This document shows positions 1 through 7,672 of a DNA stretch of 32,697 nt, piece by piece. A program made the translations under genes and the position numbers. Source of the stretch: Sharpea azabuensis DSM 18934 (GTDB lineage: Bacteria; Bacillota_I; Bacilli_A; Erysipelotrichales; Coprobacillaceae); assembly GCF_000702165.1 (NCBI RefSeq), contig NZ_JNKU01000033.1, positions 1-32,697 on the forward strand. The letters run 5' to 3'. Within the stretch, counting starts at the first letter, position 1, and each line of letters begins with the position of its first letter. The notes beneath the pieces were generated by a model that had not been told where the DNA came from, ran no database searches, and was given only the letters and a program-made list of their open reading frames with translations.

Positions 1-98
1 ATACTGAAGACATATTTCTCGTCTTTTCTGGTGATATTCACATCCTCAACTGTATCTGGATCAAGATCCAGCATATAGCATAATTCTTTATTGTCCAT
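1..98 (-). CDS. Partial unidentified protein (N-terminal part only)
   Basis: An open reading frame runs off the left edge. The start at 98 is preferred over an in-frame ATG at 116 because an AAGGGGAA ribosome site lies about 8 bases upstream of it. The 32 visible residues begin MDNKELCYMLDLDPDTVEDV and are acidic, with no signal peptide or membrane segment. I do not recognise the family. The nearby repeats at 175-256 and the short N-terminus would suit a transposase, for example an ISL3-type one, but nothing visible proves this. Confidence 0.4.
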   Translation of the reverse strand, partial: MDNKELCYMLDLDPDTVEDVNITRKDEKYVFS

Positions 99-174
99 AA
101 TTTCATTCCCCTTCATCTAAGAGACGGACTTCATTATTATGCATAATTTAAAAGGATCATGAAACATAAGTTCA

Positions 175-256
175 TGACCCCACGATATTTTATTGCCTCA
201 TATCTAAATGACCCCACAATTATTTAAAGGGCTACTGTGACCCCACGATTATTTAA
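175..256. repeat. Three imperfect direct repeats, TGACCCCACRATTATTTAA type
   Basis: Copies start at 175, 209 and 238, all in the same orientation, sharing TGACCCCACRAT followed by an AT-rich tail. Copies two and three differ at one base over 19. Spacing is 34 and 29 bases. Short subterminal repeats starting with TG are what multi-site IS ends (IS21 type) look like, so this may be a solitary IS end. No matching transposase is visible to the right. Confidence 0.6.
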
Positions 257-265
257 TATACCAAA

Positions 266-296
266 ATATCACCGCTCCTTTAAGAAACGGTGATAT
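266..296. terminator. Stem-loop, 9-bp perfect stem
   Basis: ATATCACCG at 266-274 pairs with CGGTGATAT at 288-296 across a 13-base loop. On the minus strand the stem is followed by a short T-rich run. It may be a weak terminator or a remnant of the repeat region. No gene obviously needs it. Confidence 0.4.
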
Positions 297-325
297 CTTC
301 TGGCTATATGCCAACTCTCAATGCG

Positions 326-344
326 TGCAATGACTTGCATGCAA
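326..344. promoter_or_regulatory. Palindromic TGCAA/TTGCA cluster, possible operator
   Basis: TGCAA at 326-330, TTGCA at 335-339 and the perfect palindrome TTGCATGCAA at 335-344 overlap each other about 170 bases upstream of the transporter promoter. This density of symmetry suggests a protein-binding site. The regulator is unknown. The rest of 345-495 is AT-rich, with a 7-bp inverted repeat (TGTTGAA near 424 and TTCAACA near 463) and no gene. Confidence 0.3.
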
Positions 345-483
345 ATAAAGTATAGTCAAAATAAAATACATGGTCAATATACATTCATTTTATGAAAACA
401 TCATTTGAAAAGACATGAATGGGTGTTGAAATTCTAATCAAATGCATAAGAACTCTAAAAAATTCAACATTAAACAAAAATCT

Positions 484-525
484 TTGATATATAAAGAAAG
501 CGCTTCAAATCCTATAATATGGGTG
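484..525 (+). promoter_or_regulatory. Sugar-transporter promoter with LacI/cre-like operator
   Basis: A perfect -10 box TATAAT lies at 513-518; the -35 is weak. AAGCGCTT at 498-505, inside GAAAGCGCTTCAA, is palindromic. It matches the catabolite-responsive-element pattern (TGWAANCGNTNWCA) at most positions and lies between -35 and -10. A CcpA or LacI-family repressor bound there would block transcription, as expected for a sugar-uptake operon. Confidence 0.6.
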
Positions 526-564
526 TAAAGAAAACAGAGGGAATTCGTAAGGAGGAATAATATA

Positions 565-1809
565 ATGAATGCGAAAAAAGTATTAGCTGCTTCCCTAGCA
601 GCAACGATGATGTTCGGCCTTGCTGGCTGTGCTAAATCTGGTTCATCAGATACAGGTTCAAGTAATGGTGGAGCTATGACAATCAAAGTCTGGTCTCCAC
701 AGGAAGACCAGTCTGCAAAGAGCGGTAAATGGTTACAGAAAGAATGTGAAGCATTCGCTAAAGAACATAAAGATTGGAAGATTAACTTCAAATATGGTGT
801 ATGTTCAGAAGGTGACGCTGGTAAGTTAGTTACTCAGGATGCTAAAGCAGCAGCTGACGTATACATGTTTGCGAATGACCAGTTAGGTACATTACTTGAT
901 GCTAAGGCCATTGCTCAGCTTGGTGGCGATGCATTAAAGGATGTACAGAATAATAATACAAAGGCATTAGTAGATTCAGTTACTTCTGATGGTAAGGTTT
1001 ATGGTTTACCATTCACTGGTAATACTTGGTTTATGTATTATGACAAGACTGCTTTCTCTGATCAAGATGTGAAGAGCTTAGATACAATGTTAAGCAAGGG
1101 CAAGGTTGCCTTCCCAGTAAGCAATTCTTGGTATTTAGGAAGCTTCTATGTTGCTAATGGTGGAACACTATTTGGTGATGGTACTGACAAGAAGGCTGGC
1201 GTACAGTTCGGTGGCGAAAATGGTTATGCTACTACTAAATACTTAGTTGACTTAGTTAATAACCCTAACTTCGAAAATGATGCTGATGGTAAAGGTTTAA
1301 CAGACTTCCGTAAGGGTACTGTAAAAGCTATGTTCTCTGGTTCTTGGGACTATGATGCACTTAAGAAAGCATTAGGTGATAAACTTGGTATCGCTCAGTT
1401 ACCAACAGTTAATATCAATGGTCAGGCTAAACAGTTAAAGAGCTTCTCTGGTTCTAAAGCAGTCGCTGTTAACCCTAACTCTAAGAATATGCAGGCTTCT
1501 ATCGCATTAGCTCGTTATCTTGCTGGTGAAAAAGCACAGGAAGATCACTATAAATTAAGATCTATCATTCCATGTAACACTACATTATTAAAGAATGAAG
1601 AAGTTGCTAAAGATCCACTTGTAACAGCTCAGAACAACACTATCAACAACACTTCTATCGTTCAGCCTACAATCTCAGCTATGGGTAACTATTGGACACC
1701 AACTGAAACATTCGGTAAGAATCTTATTGCTAAGAAAGTAACTGCCGCTAACTACAAAGCTGAAACAGATAAATTTGTTAAGTCTTTAAATACAGACGCT
1801 GTTAAATAA
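565..1809 (+). CDS. Sugar ABC transporter substrate-binding lipoprotein
   Basis: 414 residues. A lipoprotein signal peptide ends in the lipobox LAGC (Cys22), so the mature protein is lipid-anchored on the outer face of the membrane. The mature part has the layout and length of family 1 (maltose/oligosaccharide) solute-binding proteins, with many Trp and Asp residues as in sugar-binding clefts. AAGGAGG at 549-555 lies 9 bases before the ATG. It is the first gene of a transporter operon, separated from the permeases by a strong hairpin, which usually goes with higher expression of the binding protein. A maltodextrin-type substrate is likely from the MalF-like partner, but the sugar is not proven. 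Confidence 0.88.
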   Translation: MNAKKVLAASLAATMMFGLAGCAKSGSSDTGSSNGGAMTIKVWSPQEDQSAKSGKWLQKECEAFAKEHKDWKINFKYGVCSEGDAGKLVTQDAKAAADVYMFANDQLGTLLDAKAIAQLGGDALKDVQNNNTKALVDSVTSDGKVYGLPFTGNTWFMYYDKTAFSDQDVKSLDTMLSKGKVAFPVSNSWYLGSFYVANGGTLFGDGTDKKAGVQFGGENGYATTKYLVDLVNNPNFENDADGKGLTDFRKGTVKAMFSGSWDYDALKKALGDKLGIAQLPTVNINGQAKQLKSFSGSKAVAVNPNSKNMQASIALARYLAGEKAQEDHYKLRSIIPCNTTLLKNEEVAKDPLVTAQNNTINNTSIVQPTISAMGNYWTPTETFGKNLIAKKVTAANYKAETDKFVKSLNTDAVK

Positions 1810-1823
1810 TTCATTCATTAAAA

Positions 1824-1851
1824 GAGGTCTCTAGAGTCGTCTGGAGACCTC
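1824..1851 (+). promoter_or_regulatory. Intercistronic hairpin after the binding-protein gene
   Basis: GAGGTCTC at 1824-1831 pairs with GAGACCTC at 1844-1851. The stem extends inward by TAGA/TCTG to 12 pairs (one G-T) and leaves a GTCG tetraloop. No T-run follows, so it is more likely an mRNA-stabilising or processing hairpin than a full terminator. It would favour the binding-protein transcript over the permease transcript. Confidence 0.7.
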
Positions 1852-1874
1852 ACTTATATAGGAAGGAGTAAGTT

Positions 1875-3251
1875 ATGAAATTCAATAAGAAGAAAAAAAT
1901 GAAAGAATTTCAGGACCCTTATTCATTTGCGAATGCAGTAACTGAAGGGGATTCGATGACAAAGCTATCCATGGTCATCATGGGAGCTGGACATTTCAAA
2001 CACAAGCAGTTTATTAAGGGGGCCCTCTTCTTGCTTTTCGAACTGGCCTTCATCCTGTTTATGGTGACGAATGGTTTCTATAATCTTGCGAAATTGCCTA
2101 GCTTAGGTGAAGCTGCACAGGAAGGTGTATGGAATGAGGCAAAAGGTATCTATGAATATAGTGCTGGTGATAACTCACTGACAATCCTGTTGTATGGTAT
2201 TGCCACAATCTTCCTTTTGATTGGTTTCATTCTTGTATGGCGCTCATGTGTTAAGAGTTCGTACAAATCACAAAAGCTAGCTTCTGAAGGAAAACACTTG
2301 AATACATTCAAAGAAGATATTGCATCACTCTTTGATGAAAACTTAGCTGGTTTATTATTGACGGGTCCAGTACTAGGTATTCTTATTTTCACAATCCTGC
2401 CACTTGTTTATATGATTTCCATGGCCTTCACTAACTATTCTATTACAGGCAACCACTTAGTTTTATTTGACTGGGTCGGCTTAAAGAATTTTGGTACGGT
2501 CTTGAATTTCAATAGCTCTATTGGTAAGGAATTCTGGAGTGTTCTAGCCTGGACATTAGTATGGGCAGTCTTTGCGACATTCCTGAACTATCTCTTTGGT
2601 ATGCTTCTGGCTATTTTGATCAACCGTAAAGAAACACACTGGAAATCATTCTGGCGTTTCTGTTTTATTCTTTCTATTGCTGTTCCTCAGTTCGTCAGCT
2701 TATTAATTATGCGTACAATGTTACAGCCTGAAGGTGCTGTCAACGTATTGTTAAAGAATGCGGGCTGGATTTCTACAAGCTTACCATTCTTTACTGATGT
2801 CACTTGGGCAAGAGTAAGTGTTATTGTGATTAACTTATGGGTAGGTATTCCTTATACAATGATGCAGGTTACAGGTATCTTACAGAATATCCCAGCTGAA
2901 CTTTATGAATCAGCTAAGATTGATGGTGCGAATGCCTTCGTTACATTCATGAAGATTACATTACCATATATGTTATTCGTTACAACACCATATCTTATTA
3001 CGCAGTTCACAGGTAATGTCAACAACTTCAATGTCATCTACCTCTTATCAGGTGGTGATCCAACACCGGTTGGTGCGACAGCAGGTAAGACTGACCTATT
3101 AGTAACATGGTTATATAAATTGACTATTGATAAGCAGTATTATTCTATTGGTGCTGTTATTGGTATCTTTACATTTATTGTATTAGCGATTGTAGCCTTA
3201 GTTACATATCGTAATACAGGCAGTTATAAAGATGAGGAGGGATTCATGTAA
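1875..3251 (+). CDS. MalF-like sugar ABC transporter permease
   Basis: 458 residues with about eight hydrophobic segments. The long N-terminal section (two membrane spans near residues 45-65 and 105-122, separated by a soluble loop) is the extension that marks MalF/MdxF-type permeases rather than the usual six-helix type. The EAA loop, which docks on the ATPase, is near residues 340-365 (AKIDGA then ITLP). GGAAGGAG at 1861-1868 is the ribosome site. The stop overlaps the next start by one base, so the two permeases are translationally coupled. They should form the membrane heterodimer for the lipoprotein encoded upstream. Confidence 0.9.
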   Translation: MKFNKKKKMKEFQDPYSFANAVTEGDSMTKLSMVIMGAGHFKHKQFIKGALFLLFELAFILFMVTNGFYNLAKLPSLGEAAQEGVWNEAKGIYEYSAGDNSLTILLYGIATIFLLIGFILVWRSCVKSSYKSQKLASEGKHLNTFKEDIASLFDENLAGLLLTGPVLGILIFTILPLVYMISMAFTNYSITGNHLVLFDWVGLKNFGTVLNFNSSIGKEFWSVLAWTLVWAVFATFLNYLFGMLLAILINRKETHWKSFWRFCFILSIAVPQFVSLLIMRTMLQPEGAVNVLLKNAGWISTSLPFFTDVTWARVSVIVINLWVGIPYTMMQVTGILQNIPAELYESAKIDGANAFVTFMKITLPYMLFVTTPYLITQFTGNVNNFNVIYLLSGGDPTPVGATAGKTDLLVTWLYKLTIDKQYYSIGAVIGIFTFIVLAIVALVTYRNTGSYKDEEGFM

Positions 3252-4123
3252 TGGCTAAACAGATTACAAAGTCTTATAAGACAAAGAAGCGTATTAAGAA
3301 TGTCATTGTTCACGCCTTCCTAGCAGTACTCGCAGCTGTCTGGTTACTTCCTATCTTCTGGGTTATTCTCACAAGCTTTAGAGCAGATCCAGGTAGCTAT
3401 GTCGATACATTCTTCCCTAAATCATATACTTTAGATAACTATGTAAAGCTCTTTACAGATACAAATATCTTGAACTTCCCTAAGATGTTCTTGAATACAT
3501 TGGTTATTGCTATTTTCTCTTGTATCATCAGCTGTTTCTTTGTCCTTTCCGTTGCTTATTGTATGAGTAGACTGAGATTCAAGTTACGTAAGCCATTCAT
3601 GAATATTGCGATGATCTTGGGATTATTCCCAGGCTTCATGAGCATGATTGCCGTTTACTATATTTTGAAAACACTTGGCCTTTCTGAAGGCGGAATGATC
3701 AGAGTTGCCTTAGTCCTTGTTTATTCAGCAGGTTCTGGTATGGGCTTCTATATCGCAAAAGGTTTCTTTGATACAATTCCAAAGGCTATTGATGAAGCAG
3801 CCTATATTGATGGTGCAACAAAATGGCAAGTCTTCACAAAACTTACTATTCCTTTATCAAAACCAATCATTGTCTATACAGTCCTGACTTCATTCTTAGC
3901 TCCATGGCTAGACTTCATCTTCGCAAAAGTTATTTGCCGTGCCAATTCCGATTACTATACAGTCGCTATCGGCTTATGGAATATGTTGTCTAAAGAATAT
4001 ATTGATGTATGGTATACACGATTTGCTGCAGGTGCTGTTTGCGTTTCAATCCCAATTGCGATATTATTTGTATATCTACAAAGATATTATGCCGAAGGTA
4101 TGTCTGGCGCAGTAAAGGGTTGA
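3251..4123 (+). CDS. MalG-like sugar ABC transporter permease
   Basis: 290 residues, the usual length for MalG/MdxG partners, with six predicted membrane spans. The EAA loop lies near residues 178-203 (DEAAYIDGA ... TIPLSKP). The start codon shares its A with the TAA of the preceding permease. No ATP-binding gene follows, so the transporter must use an ATPase encoded elsewhere, as Gram-positive carbohydrate transporters sharing MsmX do. The next gene starts four bases after this stop. Confidence 0.9.
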   Translation: MAKQITKSYKTKKRIKNVIVHAFLAVLAAVWLLPIFWVILTSFRADPGSYVDTFFPKSYTLDNYVKLFTDTNILNFPKMFLNTLVIAIFSCIISCFFVLSVAYCMSRLRFKLRKPFMNIAMILGLFPGFMSMIAVYYILKTLGLSEGGMIRVALVLVYSAGSGMGFYIAKGFFDTIPKAIDEAAYIDGATKWQVFTKLTIPLSKPIIVYTVLTSFLAPWLDFIFAKVICRANSDYYTVAIGLWNMLSKEYIDVWYTRFAAGAVCVSIPIAILFVYLQRYYAEGMSGAVKG

Positions 4124-4126
4124 TCA

Positions 4127-5767
4127 ATGATGGTAAGAAAGTTATTCATCGTAGTACTTTCATTATTCACAATTACAGGTTGTCAATTGGAGTCGCATCG
4201 CGACTCCTTTACGGCTTTGGATGCAACACGTACACCATATGGTCGTTATGAAAAGAAAGTTACTTATAAAATTGCTCATCTAACAGGTAATAATAATTCT
4301 TATATGCCTAGTGGTGATACATATGAAAATAATGCTTATACAAGATATCTATTAAAGAAACTGAATGTACAAAACAAAGATATCTTTGAGGGTTATGGTG
4401 ATCATTATAGTGAATATGTGAGTCATGTGATTCTTTCTAAGAATTTACCTGATGTAATGATAGTTGAATCACTTGATGATTTAGAATATCTCGTTGAAAA
4501 TGATTTGATTGAAGATCTCACAACAGCTTATAAACAATGTGCCTCATCACGTATTAAAGATATTTATGCATCCTATGATTCATCCATTCTCGATAATGTA
4601 ACATTCAATGGTAAAATCTATGCCATGCCGGAAACAAATATTGATGATGGGCCTAATTTCTTCTGGGTCAGGGATGACTGGCGTAAAGAACTGAATCTTC
4701 AAGAACCACAAACACTCAATGATGTAGAAAATATTGTCAGAGCCTTTATGAAGTACAAAGGTGCTGATGGCTTAATGGCTGATACAAGCTTGACTGCCGG
4801 TACAGGCTTTTCAAGTGAATATCTTCTTAATCTCTATTTTGCAGCCAACAATACATATCCAAAACAGTGGATTGAAAGAAATGGCACATATCAATATGAT
4901 TCTATAAATGAGGGTGCTAAAACAACATTGTCACATTTACACGATCTCTATAAAGAAGGTGTACTTGATAAGAACTTCTTGCTAAGAACAAGTAATGATA
5001 TTGCCAGGGAAATTATTTATGGCAAATGTGGAGCAATCTTTGGACCGTGGTGGGTACCTAATAATCCTCTTGTTGATGCCATCAAGAAAGACAGCAGTGC
5101 TAAGTGGAAACCATACTTAATTAAGACAAATGGTAATAGTACAACCTATCATTCAGTTAATCCATCAAGTAAGTTTGTCGTTGTAAGAAAAGGCTATAAG
5201 CATCCAGAAGTCATCTTTAAGATTATTTCTGTTATCTTTGATTATCTTCGTTATGATCATAAAAATGTTGAGGATGTTAATAGGTATTATGAAATTAACG
5301 TTGATCCAACAGCTAGACCGATCGCCATCAATGTCGATTACCAGGATGCCTTAAAGAGAAGCTATTACAATATCTCCAAGATATTAAATGGTGCATCTTC
5401 AAAGAACATCATGGCTATCGATGTGCCTTATGCTACAGCTTGCAAGAATTATCTCGCAAATAAGAAAGAAAACAGTGCCGAAAACTGGGCTGCCTATGCC
5501 TCACGTATTGAAGCGCTAGGTCTGCTTGAAAAGAACAACGTGGTCAAAGTAAAGTCCGGCTATTTCTCAACAACAGCGACCATGAATAAGAAGATGTGGA
5601 AACTCATAGAATTAGAATCTGATGCATATCTTCAGATCATTTCAGGAAGCAAGCCTGTAAGCTATTTTGATGACTTTGTCAAGCAATGGAAAGAAGAGGG
5701 TGGAGATGCAATCACCCAGGAAGTCAACAACGAAATAAGAAACAAAGAAAAAGCCTCAGTAACTTGA
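4127..5767 (+). CDS. Large extracellular solute-binding lipoprotein, second in the operon
   Basis: 546 residues. The signal peptide ends in the lipobox ITGC (Cys19), so it is membrane-anchored outside the cell. The mature part resembles large family 1 binding proteins of the LplA/YtcQ type: an early 'LPDVMIVES' strand, 'YAMPETN' near residue 165 and a Trp-rich centre. It begins right after the second permease, at ATG 4127 or the adjacent ATG 4130, with only a weak AAAGGG ribosome site. A transporter operon with two different binding lipoproteins is unusual; it may widen substrate range or act as a sensor. A perfect hairpin lies inside codons 21-27. The TGA is part of the terminator stem. Confidence 0.8.
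   Translation: MMVRKLFIVVLSLFTITGCQLESHRDSFTALDATRTPYGRYEKKVTYKIAHLTGNNNSYMPSGDTYENNAYTRYLLKKLNVQNKDIFEGYGDHYSEYVSHVILSKNLPDVMIVESLDDLEYLVENDLIEDLTTAYKQCASSRIKDIYASYDSSILDNVTFNGKIYAMPETNIDDGPNFFWVRDDWRKELNLQEPQTLNDVENIVRAFMKYKGADGLMADTSLTAGTGFSSEYLLNLYFAANNTYPKQWIERNGTYQYDSINEGAKTTLSHLHDLYKEGVLDKNFLLRTSNDIAREIIYGKCGAIFGPWWVPNNPLVDAIKKDSSAKWKPYLIKTNGNSTTYHSVNPSSKFVVVRKGYKHPEVIFKIISVIFDYLRYDHKNVEDVNRYYEINVDPTARPIAINVDYQDALKRSYYNISKILNGASSKNIMAIDVPYATACKNYLANKKENSAENWAAYASRIEALGLLEKNNVVKVKSGYFSTTATMNKKMWKLIELESDAYLQIISGSKPVSYFDDFVKQWKEEGGDAITQEVNNEIRNKEKASVT
4189..4210 (+). promoter_or_regulatory. Perfect hairpin inside the start of the second lipoprotein gene
   Basis: GGAGTCGC at 4189-4196 pairs perfectly with GCGACTCC at 4200-4207 over a 3-base loop (ATC), followed by TTTA. 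It falls directly after the lipobox codons, about 65 bases past the second permease stop. It could attenuate transcription or slow translation. The T-run is too short for a strong intrinsic terminator. Confidence 0.6.
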
Positions 5768-5774
5768 GGCTTTT
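5749..5774. terminator. Bidirectional terminator between convergent genes
   Basis: AAAAGCCTCA at 5749-5758 pairs with TGAGGCTTTT at 5765-5774 across a 6-base loop. T-runs follow on both strands. It includes the stop codon of the lipoprotein gene and also serves the minus-strand gene ending at 5782. Confidence 0.88.
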
Positions 5775-5781
5775 AGCATCA

Positions 5782-7203
5782 TCAATTAGTAAAATAAATA
5801 TACATAACTACAAGTAAGACAAGTAAAGCAAGCAATATGTATGTGATAATAGAGCTTGAAGATGATTCATGAATATCTTCTGTTTTATTTTGAAGGTGTG
5901 ATAAATAGTCTTGTGGAAGTAAGAGACTATTTAATGCACCCTCGTTGATTAAGATATCTTTATGTTGTTCAAGAAGTTTATTGAAATCAACTTTCTGATA
6001 AGGCTGTTGTGTGTATTTTGGGGATAAGACAGCTTTATAATCACCAATAAGATAATAATGCCCATGAAGAATAGCTGCATCAAGAGCTTTTGAGTAACCA
6101 GGCTTGACCATCATGCTCTCTGTATGGAAAGCAAGGGCGGAGAGTACTGGATTGTCGCTTTCGACCATATTGGTGAGAACACTATAGCTGTATTCAGTAA
6201 TAGGCTTGTCGGTTTTTATTCTGATATAACTATCGTTAGCCTTTGTGACAATCTTTTGGCCTTCCACAATTTCATCAACATGTATTGTCGATGAAGATGT
6301 GGATGTATAAAGGGTGTAGTTGCTGTCTGTTTTGATGACACCATGTAAATAACCACCATAGTAATCATCTTGGAAATCTATTATTAATAGTGTAAATAAT
6401 GGATCTTGATAGATTTTGTGAAGATCTTGTGAGAGAAATGTGGAAGTTTGTAGGATCAGTTTGTCATGAGCACCATCCGTGATTACGATTTCTTTAATCG
6501 CAAATTTTTTCAATAAATCATCAAGTGCTTCTATTGTCTCAAAAGACGTATAATGTTTTCTTTGATGATAAATAAAACGGTTTGTATAATAGATATAAGG
6601 CTGATTGTTATCTGTGATGGGTTCTTGATAATCACTGAGTTTCAAGTAATAAGTGATATGATCAAGGGCTAGACGCAGCGCTTCTAGAATGGCTTTGTCA
6701 GGTGTTTTGTGATAGGCATAAATGAGCTCAGGGAGACTCATTTGTGTGTAGTTGGTAGAGAGGTTATCAATCTGTGCTTGGGTAAGTTTATAGGGGTCAT
6801 AATAGTTGTAGATAGGATATGTACCTATTGATGTAATGTTATTATGTGTTGGTTCAATATGACTTTGTTTAAAGAAGTAGTCGAGTTTATAGGCAATATG
6901 GTTCTCTTCGTTGAGGTTGAAGTCAACATGCGTCATCCCAAGAGCATAGGCTTTTTGTAGAAGTTCGATAAATGTGTTTTTCTGTACTAAGGCAAAGGGA
7001 TAGACATCATCGACAATACCGCCATCTTCTTCAATGAAATGATAGATTGCATTTAAAGAAGTAAAGAAGAAGATAGAACGTTGTGAGTCATCCGTACTTC
7101 TTCTTAAAATAGGTGTACCACAGCCATTCACCATATCTAAATCATCACTATAAAGTGGTGTATAGAGTGGTATCGTTAATAGCTTTGAAATCTCCATCAT
7201 CAT
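5782..7203 (-). CDS. Tail-anchored protein with SseB-like N-terminal region, function unknown
   Basis: 473 residues. The C-terminus has one hydrophobic segment (about residues 450-471) followed by two residues and preceded by a Ser-rich stretch, so most of the protein should lie in the cytoplasm, attached by its tail. Residues 10-95 (LYTPLYSD, then IFFFTSLNAI, then YALGMTHVDFNLN) resemble the SseB N-terminal domain pattern of strand, 'vFTs' turn and 'gv..iNp' strand. This is a weak, pattern-level resemblance. The middle part is rich in Tyr, Asp and Thr and is not recognised. Three ATG codons open the gene (7203, 7200, 7197). AAAGGA just upstream suits the second or third best. The first overlaps the upstream TGA as ATGA, so the two genes are coupled. 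Confidence 0.6.
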   Translation of the reverse strand: MMMEISKLLTIPLYTPLYSDDLDMVNGCGTPILRRSTDDSQRSIFFFTSLNAIYHFIEEDGGIVDDVYPFALVQKNTFIELLQKAYALGMTHVDFNLNEENHIAYKLDYFFKQSHIEPTHNNITSIGTYPIYNYYDPYKLTQAQIDNLSTNYTQMSLPELIYAYHKTPDKAILEALRLALDHITYYLKLSDYQEPITDNNQPYIYYTNRFIYHQRKHYTSFETIEALDDLLKKFAIKEIVITDGAHDKLILQTSTFLSQDLHKIYQDPLFTLLIIDFQDDYYGGYLHGVIKTDSNYTLYTSTSSSTIHVDEIVEGQKIVTKANDSYIRIKTDKPITEYSYSVLTNMVESDNPVLSALAFHTESMMVKPGYSKALDAAILHGHYYLIGDYKAVLSPKYTQQPYQKVDFNKLLEQHKDILINEGALNSLLLPQDYLSHLQNKTEDIHESSSSSIITYILLALLVLLVVMYIYFTN

Positions 7204-7583
7204 AGTTCCTTTGAAACAATGAGAACACAGTCTTTAATAGGTGTAATGCCAAGGCTCTGAATATCATTGATGAGATTATCATCATATGTACCAGGCTGCA
7301 TCCAGGCAAAACCAATTCCAAGTTCGCGCATCTCTGCAATATATTGTGATGCAAACTTCTTGTTGATGACAAAGACAACAACATCAATCGGACGTTCAAT
7401 CGCAAGTAAGCTCTTATAAGCCTTTAAGCTATTCACTTCTTCATACTTAGGAGAAATAGGATAAACTGTTTTGCCTATCTCACATAAGCGTTGCACAATC
7501 TTAAAGCCATACTTCTCTTCATCGATGGTTGCTCCAAGTACAGCAAAATTCTTAAAATCTCTCAAAATATCAATACTTTTCAT
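7200..7583 (-). CDS. CoA-binding domain protein (YccU-like)
   Basis: 127 residues, one compact Rossmann-like CoA-binding domain (YccU/PF13380 type). Visible marks are 'FAVLGAT' at the first strand, 'KYGFKIVQRL', the 'VYPISPKY' turn and 'FAWMQPGTYDD', followed by a late conserved Cys in 'KDCVLIV'. In succinyl-CoA synthetase this fold binds CoA; stand-alone members have no settled role. A -10 TATAAT (complement of 7601-7606) with TTGTCT 18 bases before it is a likely promoter, placed back to back with the mnmG promoter. It is translationally coupled to the SseB-like gene downstream. Confidence 0.85.
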   Translation of the reverse strand: MKSIDILRDFKNFAVLGATIDEEKYGFKIVQRLCEIGKTVYPISPKYEEVNSLKAYKSLLAIERPIDVVVFVINKKFASQYIAEMRELGIGFAWMQPGTYDDNLINDIQSLGITPIKDCVLIVSKEL

Positions 7584-7618
7584 AATTCATCACCATCCTT
7601 ATTATACATGTCCTTTGA

Positions 7619-7647
7619 TTGAAAAGACAATATGATTGTGGTATAGT
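7619..7647 (+). promoter_or_regulatory. SigA promoter of mnmG
   Basis: TTGAAA at 7619-7624, a 17-base spacer and TATAGT at 7642-7647. Transcription should start near 7654, which rules out a TTG start at 7619 for mnmG. Confidence 0.8.
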
Positions 7648-7672
7648 TTCTAATGCGAAAAGAGGTACATTT

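Noticed and set aside
4009-4251. Open frame across the permease/lipoprotein border
   Set aside because: It is an out-of-frame shadow of two well-supported genes.
7619-7672. N-terminal extension of MnmG from TTG 7619
   Set aside because: It would start inside the -35 box of its own promoter, and MnmG proteins begin at MYDVIVVGAG.
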